From: CABZJG01 sp965659715
GTDB taxonomy: Bacteria; Pseudomonadota; Alphaproteobacteria; Rhodobacterales; Rhodobacteraceae
Length of the DNA stretch: 64,000 nucleotides
Assembly: GCA_965659715.1 (NCBI GenBank)
Contig: CBFHXE010000005.1
Location: 15,327 to 79,326 of the forward strand
Direction: 5' to 3'
The stretch's first letter is position 1. Every line of letters starts with the position of its first letter. The notes under the pieces are model-generated. The model saw nothing but the letters and a program-made list of their open reading frames with translations, made no database searches and was not told where the DNA came from. This document shows, piece by piece, positions 52,936-61,600 of this stretch. The position numbers and the translations under genes are program-made.

Positions 52936-54591
52936 TTAAGCTGTAAAGCCCCATTTGTAGATTTGCGGCAGATAGGCAATATGCATATCACAGACCAAAC
53001 CTTCTTTATGGAACCGGTTCAAGCTTCTGAAGTAAGGTTGGATTGTCACACCTTCTTCAACGATCATTGCCTGACATTTGCCCGCAACCGCGCGCCGTGT
53101 GTCTGCATCAGCAAGAGAGTTTGCCTCTGCCAGAAGCGCGTCAAACTCAGGGTTGTTCCAACCAAATTCGTTCCAAGCTTCGCCAGAACGATAGGCCAGA
53201 CCCCAAACTTGTGTCGCCAAAGGACGGTGGTTCCAGTTGGTTGAGCTGTAAGGATATTTCGCCCAATCATTCCAGAATGTTGAACCCGGCAGGATGGTAC
53301 GCTTGACATTGAACCCAGCATCGCGAAGCTGCGCAGCAACCGCATCTGTGGTGTCTTTACGGTAGCCACCATCGATTGAGATCACTTCGTGCTCAAAGTC
53401 CATCATGCCCGCTTCTTCCATCAAAGCTTTCGCTTTAACTGGATCATAGGGCAAACGGCCAACACTTGGATCATATTCTGGGTGCATTGGTCCAGCATGA
53501 TGGTTTTCAGCAGTGATACCGATATTGTTGAGACCCAATTCAAGGCAGACATTATTATCAACCGCCATCGCAAGGGCTTGGCGCACACGTTTATCTGCGT
53601 ATTTAGGCTCTGTTTCTTGGTTGGCGCGGATAACAATTGTTGCACCTGAGGCAACAGTTGATTGGACCATGCCCAGCCCGGCCATAATGTCAATGAATTC
53701 ACCATCAACATCCCAAATTGCGTCAACTTCATCGGCTTCTACAGCAGCAACCCATGAAGATGGATCTTGGCCGTAGTCGATGAATTCAAAGCGGTCCAAA
53801 TATGCGCCTTTGCCTGCAGCATAGCCCCACCAGTCATGATCTTCATTACGAACGATCACGCCTTTAACGCCAACCTCAAGAGATTCTGGCTTATAAGGTC
53901 CTGTGCCAACGGCAGTACCGATCATATCGTCAGGATTATGACTGCTGTGCACAATAGCGGCTGGATAGTCGGCCATGCCTGCGATGATTGTAATATCAGG
54001 CGCAGAGGTGTTCAGTTGAACGGTGTGGCTATCTAGCACAACGATTGCGCCATCAGCAGCCTGACCTGAATCGGCATCAATCAGCGTTGCCATACGGCCA
54101 GCCATTGAGTTGCCTTCAACGGACTTATCACACCAACCGGCAATATTGCGCGCAACATCATCAGCTGTGAAATCATCACCGTTGTTCCATTTAACGCCTT
54201 TGCGAACGTTCAAAGTGTATTGTGTGGCGTCTGCGTTGGCGCTCCAGCTTTCAAGCAGCATCGGGTTAAAACTACCATCGTTGTTGTATTCAACGAGATA
54301 CTCGAGCCAGCCTGCCGTGTAGGTGGCAATCTGTGTCCAGTCATAAGTTCTTGGGTCTTTGAGCGCCCGAACTTCCATTTGGAAACGAATTGTTCCACCT
54401 TGCTGCATGTGCCCGCCGGCCAATGCAGGTGTGGCCAGTCCGCCAAGAGCATAGGCGGCAGAAGCTGATAGACCCAAAGCCGTTGTGCGAGATAAAAATT
54501 CCCGGCGGTCAAGCTGACCTGACTTAAGTTCTGTGGCATACATTTCCGCTGCCGGGTGAATGTAGCTCTCGCTACGGGTGTTATGCGTCAT
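52936..54591 (-). CDS. Peptide ABC substrate-binding protein (SBP family 5)
   Basis: A 551-aa periplasmic binding protein of the DppA/OppA class. It has a Tat-type signal (DRREFLSRTTALGLSASAAY, cleavage near ALAGG), then SBP_bac_5 sequence including VEYNNDGSFNPMLLESWSAN, YTLNVRKGVKWNNGDDFTAD and VRQALAMAVDNN. Ligand cannot be read. Start at 54591, with GGGAGA before it, not the open frame from 54624. First gene of the four-gene importer. Confidence 0.93.
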   Translation of the reverse strand: MTHNTRSESYIHPAAEMYATELKSGQLDRREFLSRTTALGLSASAAYALGGLATPALAGGHMQQGGTIRFQMEVRALKDPRTYDWTQIATYTAGWLEYLVEYNNDGSFNPMLLESWSANADATQYTLNVRKGVKWNNGDDFTADDVARNIAGWCDKSVEGNSMAGRMATLIDADSGQAADGAIVVLDSHTVQLNTSAPDITIIAGMADYPAAIVHSSHNPDDMIGTAVGTGPYKPESLEVGVKGVIVRNEDHDWWGYAAGKGAYLDRFEFIDYGQDPSSWVAAVEADEVDAIWDVDGEFIDIMAGLGMVQSTVASGATIVIRANQETEPKYADKRVRQALAMAVDNNVCLELGLNNIGITAENHHAGPMHPEYDPSVGRLPYDPVKAKALMEEAGMMDFEHEVISIDGGYRKDTTDAVAAQLRDAGFNVKRTILPGSTFWNDWAKYPYSSTNWNHRPLATQVWGLAYRSGEAWNEFGWNNPEFDALLAEANSLADADTRRAVAGKCQAMIVEEGVTIQPYFRSLNRFHKEGLVCDMHIAYLPQIYKWGFTA

Positions 54592-55024
54592 AGTTTTTTC
54601 TCCCTGTGACAATTCCGAAGGCACCTTAACTATTTAGCTGGACAGTATTAATGGCCCGGCCAAACACCTTTTACGCCTCCTCTGTGATCATACGGCATTA
54701 ATTTTTGCACTACGTCAATAACGTTGATCGGCATTTTTTGGTTCAGGAGCGACATTATGCAATTCTAATTACGACATAGTTTTAAAATTTTATATAAAGA
54801 TGGCATTGCGAAACATGCTTATTTTTTTAGGAGACATAAGCGAAAAATATATCGGCCTTGTTAAATAAAAAAAATGACTGGGGTCAGTAATTCAAAATTT
54901 GATTTCGGCGATCAATCACATTGATAATCACTAAACAATATTCCCAAGGTGCCTATCTGCCCGAAAAAACACCTGTATTGGGTTTAGAAACCAAGTCCAA
55001 AAGAGCTGTCATTTACTAAAAAAC
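54592..55024. other. Non-coding region upstream of the peptide transporter operon
   Basis: About 430 AT-rich bases between the SBP start and the miaA stop (both minus strand). It must carry the operon promoter. Short imperfect repeats exist (TCAATAACGTTGA near 54714; TGAC-N4-GTCA near 54884), none strong. No ORF supported. Confidence 0.6.
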
Positions 55025-55927
55025 CTACGGTATGGAATTTGTAGCATCAAACCAATGCCAGTGCTTCATTTTGCTCCGAAACCATGTGCGTTGCCGTTTG
55101 GCAAATTGACGCGTGGCGATTGTAGCGGATTGCTGTGCCTGTTCCAAAGACAGTTGCCCACGAAGGTGGGCGATCAATTCACGTGCGCCTATGGCCTTTG
55201 AAGATAATAGCTTTTCATTCCAGTCTTGCTGATGCTCTTCGGCTTCTTTAAGCGCGCCAGCTTTAACCATTTTATCAAAACGCTGTTCAATTCGGGTATT
55301 GAGCCATGCGGTATCTGTTTGCATGACGATTGCACAGCAATTTTCAAGCGGCACATTTGGCGCAGGTGTTTGAGCATGCCAATAAGAAAGTGATTTTCCG
55401 GTTGCCTGTTGCACTTCCCACGCTCGCTGGACGCGCATTGGATTTTGGATATCTAGCTTTTGCTGCGTGTCTGCATCAATGTCCTTGAGCAAAACTTGAT
55501 ATCCATACTGCTGCACTCTGGCATTTGCTTCTTGTCTTAAACTTTCAGAAATCGCTGGAAGCTCGGCAAGCCCCTGCGTTAGGGCAGTAAAATAAAGCCC
55601 GGTTCCCCCCGTTATAATTGGCCTTTTGGCCCCACGTATCAGCGGCCGCACTTCCCGTAACCAATGACCAACAGAATAATGCGCATCCCGCGCAAGGTGG
55701 CCATAAAGCGCGTGGTCTATTTCTGCTTCATCTTGTGCGCTTGGCCGGGCACTTAAAATGCGCCAGTTTGAATAGACTTGAATGGCATCGGCATTCACGA
55801 TCAGACCACCATACCGGCGCGCAACTTCCATCGCCAAGTCCGACTTGCCGGATGCGGTGGGCCCCGCAATCAAGATCGGCTGCCTATGGTCAACACGTTC
55901 GAGGTCTGTTAGGGAAAAACTGTTCAT
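55025..55927 (-). CDS. miaA: tRNA dimethylallyltransferase
   Basis: Adds dimethylallyl to A37 of tRNAs reading UNN codons. The 300-aa protein has Walker A IAGPTASGKSDLAME, the NADAIQVYSN segment, GGTGLYFTALTQGLA and a C-terminal basic segment RQFAKRQRTWFR typical of MiaA. Start at 55927 (MNSFSLTDLERV) since the open frame to 55975 gives no conserved residues. Divergent from pyrH. Confidence 0.95.
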   Translation of the reverse strand: MNSFSLTDLERVDHRQPILIAGPTASGKSDLAMEVARRYGGLIVNADAIQVYSNWRILSARPSAQDEAEIDHALYGHLARDAHYSVGHWLREVRPLIRGAKRPIITGGTGLYFTALTQGLAELPAISESLRQEANARVQQYGYQVLLKDIDADTQQKLDIQNPMRVQRAWEVQQATGKSLSYWHAQTPAPNVPLENCCAIVMQTDTAWLNTRIEQRFDKMVKAGALKEAEEHQQDWNEKLLSSKAIGARELIAHLRGQLSLEQAQQSATIATRQFAKRQRTWFRSKMKHWHWFDATNSIP

Positions 55928-56051
55928 CTGTATGCTTATGATCCTTGGCCTTTTGGCCCCGGGGTTATATGGCAAAAGTGTGATGCGCGATAAGGGTCGT
56001 CTTGTGGCGGCACATTCGCATGAAATTTATGATGTGCGCAAGGAGTGCAAT

Positions 56052-56783
56052 ATGGATCAATCCCCCACCCCGAAAACGACATTTACCCGCGTGATGCTGA
56101 AAATCTCTGGAGAAGCTCTGATGGGCGACCAAGGGTTTGGGCTGCATCCCCCGACAGTTGAACGGGTCGCGCGTGAGGTCAAGACGGTGCATGATCTGGG
56201 GGTTGAAATTTGTATGGTCATTGGTGGCGGCAACATCTTTCGTGGTTTGCAAGGCAGCGCGCAAGGAATGGAGCGAACTACTGCAGACTATATGGGGATG
56301 CTGGCCACGGTGATGAATGCTCTTGCCATGCAAAGCGCTTTAGAAAGCATTGGCGTCTTTACGCGTGTTATCAGCGCAATCCCGATGGATCAGGTTTGCG
56401 AGCCCTATATTCGGCGCCGCGCGGTGCGACACCTTGAAAAGAAACGGGTTTGTATTTTTGCTGCCGGAACCGGCAACCCCTATTTTACCACAGATACCGC
56501 GGCGACACTCAGAGCCAGCGAAATGGCCTGTGAGGCAATATTTAAAGGTACGAAAGTCGATGGGGTCTATGATAAGGACCCGGTCACAAATTCAGATGCG
56601 GTTCGCTATAATAAGATATCTTATGACGATGTTTTGGCCAAACATCTTGCTGTGATGGATGCGAGTGCAATTGCGCTTGCCCGAGATAACAATCTACCGA
56701 TCATTGTGTTTTCATTAGATGAGCCTGGGGGATTCAAAGGTATACTTAATGGCGAAGGAACCTATACAACCGTCTCTGATTGA
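56052..56783 (+). CDS. pyrH: Uridylate kinase
   Basis: Phosphorylates UMP to UDP. The 243-aa protein has KISGEALMG, IGGGNIFRG, and AAGTGNPYFTTDTAATLRA, all PyrH-type, with GVYDKDPVTN near the end. ATG 56052 has AAGGAG upstream; the open frame to 55782 is the shadow of miaA. Starts the large translation/envelope operon pyrH-frr-uppS-cdsA-dxr-rseP-bamA. Confidence 0.97.
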   Translation: MDQSPTPKTTFTRVMLKISGEALMGDQGFGLHPPTVERVAREVKTVHDLGVEICMVIGGGNIFRGLQGSAQGMERTTADYMGMLATVMNALAMQSALESIGVFTRVISAIPMDQVCEPYIRRRAVRHLEKKRVCIFAAGTGNPYFTTDTAATLRASEMACEAIFKGTKVDGVYDKDPVTNSDAVRYNKISYDDVLAKHLAVMDASAIALARDNNLPIIVFSLDEPGGFKGILNGEGTYTTVSD

Positions 56784-56866
56784 CGTTAGAATAGCGCTCA
56801 ACCAAAACCTGTGGTTTTCTAGCAGTCAATGGGCAATGATAAAGAGCAAAATAAGAGAAGAAGGCT

Positions 56867-57430
56867 ATGTCAGAAGATTTTATGCTTGATACCGACAATT
56901 TACAACGCCGTATGGATGGCGCAATGGGATCTTTGAAAACCGAATTTGCATCCCTGCGAACCGGTCGGGCCTCAGCTTCAATGCTTGAGCCGGTTTATGT
57001 CGAGGCCTACGGGCAACGCACACCGATCAACCAAGTGGGCACTGTTAATGTTCCAGAGCCACGCATGGTCACGGTAAATGTTTGGGATAAATCTATGGTC
57101 GGGGCGGTTGAAAAAGCCATTCGCGAAAGCGGTTTAGGTATCAACCCGCAGCTTAATGGCACGATTATCATGTTGCCTATCCCAGAACTTAACGAAGAGC
57201 GCCGTCGAGAGTTAACTCGGGTGGCGGCGCAATATGCCGAACATGCCAGAGTTTCTATTCGGAATATTCGCCGCGATGGTATGGATCAGATCAAAAAAGC
57301 CAAAACCGATGGTATGTCCGAGGATGACCAAAAAATCTGGGAAGCAGAAGTGCAAGAGTTAACCGATGGGGCCATCAAAGCCGTTGATGACGCCCTTGCA
57401 TCCAAGCAATCGGAAATTATGCAAGTCTAG
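56867..57430 (+). CDS. frr: Ribosome recycling factor
   Basis: Splits post-termination ribosomes with EF-G. The 187-aa protein shows SLRTGRASASMLEPVYVEAYG, NQVGTVNVPEPRMVTVNVWD and EERRRELTRVAAQYAEHARV, typical for RRF. Located 83 bases after pyrH and 24 before uppS, the usual order. Confidence 0.97.
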   Translation: MSEDFMLDTDNLQRRMDGAMGSLKTEFASLRTGRASASMLEPVYVEAYGQRTPINQVGTVNVPEPRMVTVNVWDKSMVGAVEKAIRESGLGINPQLNGTIIMLPIPELNEERRRELTRVAAQYAEHARVSIRNIRRDGMDQIKKAKTDGMSEDDQKIWEAEVQELTDGAIKAVDDALASKQSEIMQV

Positions 57431-57454
57431 GTCTCAGCCATAAAAGATCGTTTA

Positions 57455-58180
57455 ATGAAAAATTTTGACAAAAATAATAAATCTCCAAATCACGTCGCCA
57501 TTATCATGGATGGCAATGGGCGGTGGGCACAGGCGCGCCATAGGCCACGTCTTTTTGGCCATCGCGCTGGCGCAGCCCGTATTCGGGAAATATTGGAAAG
57601 CTGCCCTAAGTTGGGGGTGAAATATCTTACAATCTTTGCATTTTCGACAGAAAACTGGAAGCGAACCCAGGCGGAAGTGGCCGGTTTGATGAGCCTGTTT
57701 GAAAAATATATCCGCAAAGAAGCTGCAAACCTTAAAAGCAACGGAGTGCGGGTGCGTTTCATTGGCGATCGCATTAGGCTTGAAGATAAGCTTGTTGATT
57801 TGATGGATGATTTAGAGCTTATGACCCAAGACAATGATCTTGTGCATTTAACCATTGCTATCAATTACGGCGGCCGGGATGAGGTTGCGCGCGCAACGCG
57901 CCGACTGGCCCATGATATCGAAGCGAAAAAACTATCCGCAAAGGATGTGAACGAGGAAACATTACCGAGATACCTTGATACCCATGTTTTGCCGGACCCT
58001 GATCTGGTGATTAGAACCTCGGGTGAGGCGCGCATATCAAATTTCCTTCTTTGGCAATCAGCCTATGCAGAATATGAATTCATCGATACGCTATGGCCCG
58101 ATTTTACAGCTGATATATTTGCAAAAGTTGTAACCAGCTATTCCAATCGCTCTCGGCGTTTTGGAGGTGCCTCTGCATGA
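57455..58180 (+). CDS. uppS: Isoprenyl transferase (undecaprenyl diphosphate synthase)
   Basis: Makes the C55 lipid carrier used for peptidoglycan and other glycans. The 241-aa cis-prenyltransferase has the catalytic Asp in IMDGNGRWA, then FAFSTENWKR, and RTSGEARISNFLLWQSAYA with the metal-site Glu in YAEYEF. Its last 4 bases overlap cdsA. Confidence 0.96.
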   Translation: MKNFDKNNKSPNHVAIIMDGNGRWAQARHRPRLFGHRAGAARIREILESCPKLGVKYLTIFAFSTENWKRTQAEVAGLMSLFEKYIRKEAANLKSNGVRVRFIGDRIRLEDKLVDLMDDLELMTQDNDLVHLTIAINYGGRDEVARATRRLAHDIEAKKLSAKDVNEETLPRYLDTHVLPDPDLVIRTSGEARISNFLLWQSAYAEYEFIDTLWPDFTADIFAKVVTSYSNRSRRFGGASA

Positions 58181-58968
58181 TGGGCGCAAAGGGGTGGAGT
58201 GATCTTGCGCCTAGGCTAGGGTCCGCTTTGGTTTTGGCTGCAATTGCGGGGCTTGCCCTTTGGTTTGGCGGAGTTTGGTTTGCCGGTTTAATCGTTGTTA
58301 TTATTGCGGCAATGCTTTGGGAACTGGGGTCAATGCTGACCGCAGGCTCAAAGATTAAGATATGGATCATCACTGGCGTCGCTGCCTTTACGATCATAGC
58401 CACATCTGTTTGGGATGTTTTATGGGTTAGTATCACACTGCTGCTCATATCAGCAGTCCTTCAGCGGATGTTTTTTGTGCACCATAAAAATATAGGAGCA
58501 TTGTTTTCTTTTGCGATTATGTTTGCTGGGACAGTTCTATTTGATTTGCGACAAGACTTTGGTTTGCCGATTATACTTTGGCTTATTTGTTTAGTGGTTT
58601 TTACCGATGTTGCAGGCTATTTCGTAGGCAAAACTTTTGGAGGGCCTAAATTTTGGGCCAAAGTGAGTCCTAAAAAAACTTGGTCTGGAACACTTGGCGG
58701 GTGGTGTGTTGTGGCGGTCATTAGTTTTTTTGTGAAAGATTACGTGGCGCCGCAAACTACAGTTTTTGCCTTTGTACTTTTTTCGGTCTTTTTATCATTT
58801 GCTGGTCAAGTTGGGGATATTTGCGAAAGCGCTCTCAAACGGGTCTGCGGTGTCAAGGACAGTTCGAACCTTCTTCCTGGTCATGGGGGATTATTAGACC
58901 GATTTGATGCAATGGTGGGGGCAACACTTGGATTTATACTCACCGCTCCTTGGGTATTTCCTGTATGA
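58177..58968 (+). CDS. cdsA: Phosphatidate cytidylyltransferase
   Basis: Forms CDP-diacylglycerol for phospholipid synthesis. The 263-aa membrane protein has about seven helices and the C-terminal CdsA signature SALKRVCGVKDSSNLLPGHG followed by GLLDRFD, with KTWSGTLGGW before it. Overlaps uppS and dxr by 4 bases each. Confidence 0.96.
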   Translation: MMGAKGWSDLAPRLGSALVLAAIAGLALWFGGVWFAGLIVVIIAAMLWELGSMLTAGSKIKIWIITGVAAFTIIATSVWDVLWVSITLLLISAVLQRMFFVHHKNIGALFSFAIMFAGTVLFDLRQDFGLPIILWLICLVVFTDVAGYFVGKTFGGPKFWAKVSPKKTWSGTLGGWCVVAVISFFVKDYVAPQTTVFAFVLFSVFLSFAGQVGDICESALKRVCGVKDSSNLLPGHGGLLDRFDAMVGATLGFILTAPWVFPV

Positions 58969-60137
58969 AGCGGGTCAGTATTTTAGGCGCTACTGGTTCC
59001 ATTGGTCAAAATACAATCGACCTTATTCGACGCGATATGGACAACTTTGAGGTGGTGGCGCTGACTGGTGGTCAAAATGTCGCTTTGCTGGCAAAATCAG
59101 CTATCGAGCTTGGAGCAAAACATGCTGCCATTGCAGAAGGTACGCTTTATCAAGACCTCAAAAATGCTCTGGCGGGCAGCGGTATCAGCGTTGGCGCCGG
59201 CAAGTCGGCTATTGACCAGGCCGCTGCAATGCCGGCTGATTGGGTCATGTCATCTATTGTGGGCGCAGCCGGACTTGAACCTGGGTTGATCGCGATGTCC
59301 CATGGCGCAGATCTCGCCTTGGCAAACAAGGAAAGCATGGTGGCCGCTGGAGGGTTGATGAAGTCAACCGCTGCACAAAACAATGTATTGATTTTGCCCA
59401 CGGACAGTGAACATTCCGCAATTTTTCAAGCACTTATGGGGCAAAACAGAAGCGCTGTTGAGCGTGTTATTATTACCGCTTCTGGCGGTGCATTTAGGAG
59501 CTGGTCAAACTCAGAACTTGCGAAAGTTACGCCGGAACAGGCTATGGTTCATCCCAATTGGTCGATGGGAACAAGAATTACAATTGACAGCGCATCCATG
59601 TTTAACAAGGGCTTGGAAGTTATAGAAACTAAAGAGTTTTTTGAAATGGATGCTTCGCAAATTGAGGTTTTAATTCACCCGCAGTCCATTGTTCATGCGC
59701 TTGTTGGTTTCCACGACGGCAATTTGCTCGCACATGTTGGGCCACACGATATGCGCCATGCGATTGGATTTGCGCTTTATTACCCGGAACGCAAATCTTT
59801 ACCGCTGAACCGGCTTGACCTTACTAAGATAGGGCGACTGGATTTTTCAGAGCCCGATCAAGACAGGTTTCCAGCGCTTAAACTCGCCTATGATGTGCTT
59901 GAGTTGGGCGGCGTTGCAGGTGCAGTTTACAATGCCTCAAAAGAAGTCGCTCTAGACGCTTTTATTGCCCGCCAAATTAGGTTTTTAGATATGGCTGAAG
60001 TAGTAGACCGCACTATACAGCGCTTGTTTGGAACGGCTTGCGAGTTAAGTACTGAGCAAAGCCTTGATAATATAATCCATGCAGACCATATGGGCAGGAC
60101 GATCGGACAGGAAGAAATTAGCGCACTGAGTGCTTAA
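58965..60137 (+). CDS. dxr: 1-deoxy-D-xylulose 5-phosphate reductoisomerase
   Basis: Second step of the MEP isoprenoid pathway, feeding UppS substrates. The 390-aa product has the NADPH loop ILGATGSIGQNT, LANKESMVAAGG, LPTDSEHSAIFQ and the catalytic-loop region VHPNWSMGTRITIDSA. ATG 58965 overlaps the cdsA stop (ATGA); the frame is open from 58950 but MKRVSILGATG is the standard start. Confidence 0.96.
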   Translation: MKRVSILGATGSIGQNTIDLIRRDMDNFEVVALTGGQNVALLAKSAIELGAKHAAIAEGTLYQDLKNALAGSGISVGAGKSAIDQAAAMPADWVMSSIVGAAGLEPGLIAMSHGADLALANKESMVAAGGLMKSTAAQNNVLILPTDSEHSAIFQALMGQNRSAVERVIITASGGAFRSWSNSELAKVTPEQAMVHPNWSMGTRITIDSASMFNKGLEVIETKEFFEMDASQIEVLIHPQSIVHALVGFHDGNLLAHVGPHDMRHAIGFALYYPERKSLPLNRLDLTKIGRLDFSEPDQDRFPALKLAYDVLELGGVAGAVYNASKEVALDAFIARQIRFLDMAEVVDRTIQRLFGTACELSTEQSLDNIIHADHMGRTIGQEEISALSA

Positions 60138-60153
60138 ATACAGGACCGAAACT

Positions 60154-61500
60154 TTGGATTTGATTTCGATTATCCCCGCTTTTGGCGGTCTTTTGCTAAC
60201 GCTGGTAGCTTTTGTAGTCGCATTATCAGTAATTGTGGCCGTGCATGAATATGGGCATTATATTGTTGCACGTTGGTCGGGTATTCATGCTGAGGTTTTT
60301 TCACTAGGCTTTGGTCCGGTTTTACTGTCAAAAACCGATAACCGCGGAACCAAATGGCAAATAGCAGCCGTTCCTCTTGGTGGTTATGTCAAGTTCCTTG
60401 GCGACAATAACGCCGCAAGTCAGGCCGACAATGCAGCTGTTAATATGCTGTCAGCAAGTGAACGGCGGTCTTCATTGTCAGGTGCACCTTTATGGGCGAG
60501 GTCCGCAACGGTCGCTGCGGGGCCATTGTTCAACTTCGCTTTTGCAATTTTATTACTGTCGGGGATTTCAATTTGGCAAGGTCAATTGCGCTACCCTCTG
60601 ACAATCGGAAAATTATATCCGATGCCCTTTGAGCACAATTTAGAAAACGGTGACGTTCTGCGTGCTATTAATAGTCAAAAAATTCCAAAATTTGAACAAC
60701 CCATTGCGATTCAAGCATTTTTTAACAATTTGAATGGATCACCGGAATTTGTTTATGACATTGAACGCTCAGGTCAAAGGCTTGTTCTGCCCGGACCGAA
60801 TGTAAACCCACCGCGTGTGTTGAATGTAATACCGCGCTCGGCGGCTGCAGATATTGGGTTAAAAGAGGGCGATTTTATTGTTTCGGTTCAAGGGGAAGAA
60901 ATAATTACCTTTGGCGATCTAAGGCGTCATGTTGAAACATCAAATGGGATGCCTTTGGCGTTTACCATTTGGCGGGATGGTCAGGAAATAAACCTAACAT
61001 TAACACCCAAAGCCATGGATGAACCTTCCGCAAGCGGTGGGTTTAAAAAGCATTGGCGGATCGGCGTTGTAGGCGGCGGCTTTTTCTTTGATCCAGTAGT
61101 CTCACCACTTAGCCTAACAGAGGGTTTGACGGTTGGGGTAAATGGAACTTGGGCAATTATTTCCGGGTCAGTTTCCGGGCTTTATCACATCATATCGGGC
61201 GAAATTAGCAGTTGTAATTTATCTGGCCCTATTGGGATTGCGGAAACATCTGGCCAAATGGCCCGCCAAGGAGGGGACAACTTTCTTTGGTTCATCGCTG
61301 TGTTATCAGCAGCCGTGGGCATGATAAATCTTTTTCCTGTACCGGTTCTTGATGGGGGCCACTTGGTATTTTTTGGTTATGAAGCTCTGACAGGCCGGCC
61401 CCCAAACGAGGCATTCTTGAATGCTCTCATGATGGCAGGGTTGGCCATTATTTTGAGTTTCATGATGTTTGCGATGGCAAATGACGTGCTTTGTCCATAG
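60154..61500 (+). CDS. rseP: Site-2 protease RseP
   Basis: Membrane zinc metalloprotease that cleaves anti-sigma factors after site-1 cleavage and so activates envelope stress sigma factors. Features: HEYGH (zinc site) in the first helix, GGYVKFLGDN, a PDZ domain (about 205-285; VIPRSAAADIGLKEGDFIV), and NLFPVPVLDGGHL with the third zinc ligand Asp. I place the start at TTG 60154 (AGGA eight bases before; homologs begin MDxIxxIPxFGG), giving 448 aa. A GTG at 60130, overlapping dxr by 8 bases, is the alternative. Confidence 0.93.
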   Translation: MDLISIIPAFGGLLLTLVAFVVALSVIVAVHEYGHYIVARWSGIHAEVFSLGFGPVLLSKTDNRGTKWQIAAVPLGGYVKFLGDNNAASQADNAAVNMLSASERRSSLSGAPLWARSATVAAGPLFNFAFAILLLSGISIWQGQLRYPLTIGKLYPMPFEHNLENGDVLRAINSQKIPKFEQPIAIQAFFNNLNGSPEFVYDIERSGQRLVLPGPNVNPPRVLNVIPRSAAADIGLKEGDFIVSVQGEEIITFGDLRRHVETSNGMPLAFTIWRDGQEINLTLTPKAMDEPSASGGFKKHWRIGVVGGGFFFDPVVSPLSLTEGLTVGVNGTWAIISGSVSGLYHIISGEISSCNLSGPIGIAETSGQMARQGGDNFLWFIAVLSAAVGMINLFPVPVLDGGHLVFFGYEALTGRPPNEAFLNALMMAGLAIILSFMMFAMANDVLCP

Positions 61501-61600
61501 CTCTAGTAAGAGATTTTACCGATAATTTTTTTAATGTGGTTTTGACAAACAAGCGCTTTCCCGATAATCAAAATGCAGAACATCAGAGCGGAGTAAGCTC

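Noticed and set aside
54704..54900. Short palindromic pairs upstream of the peptide transporter
   Set aside because: Four-bp arms only; expected by chance in 400 bases.
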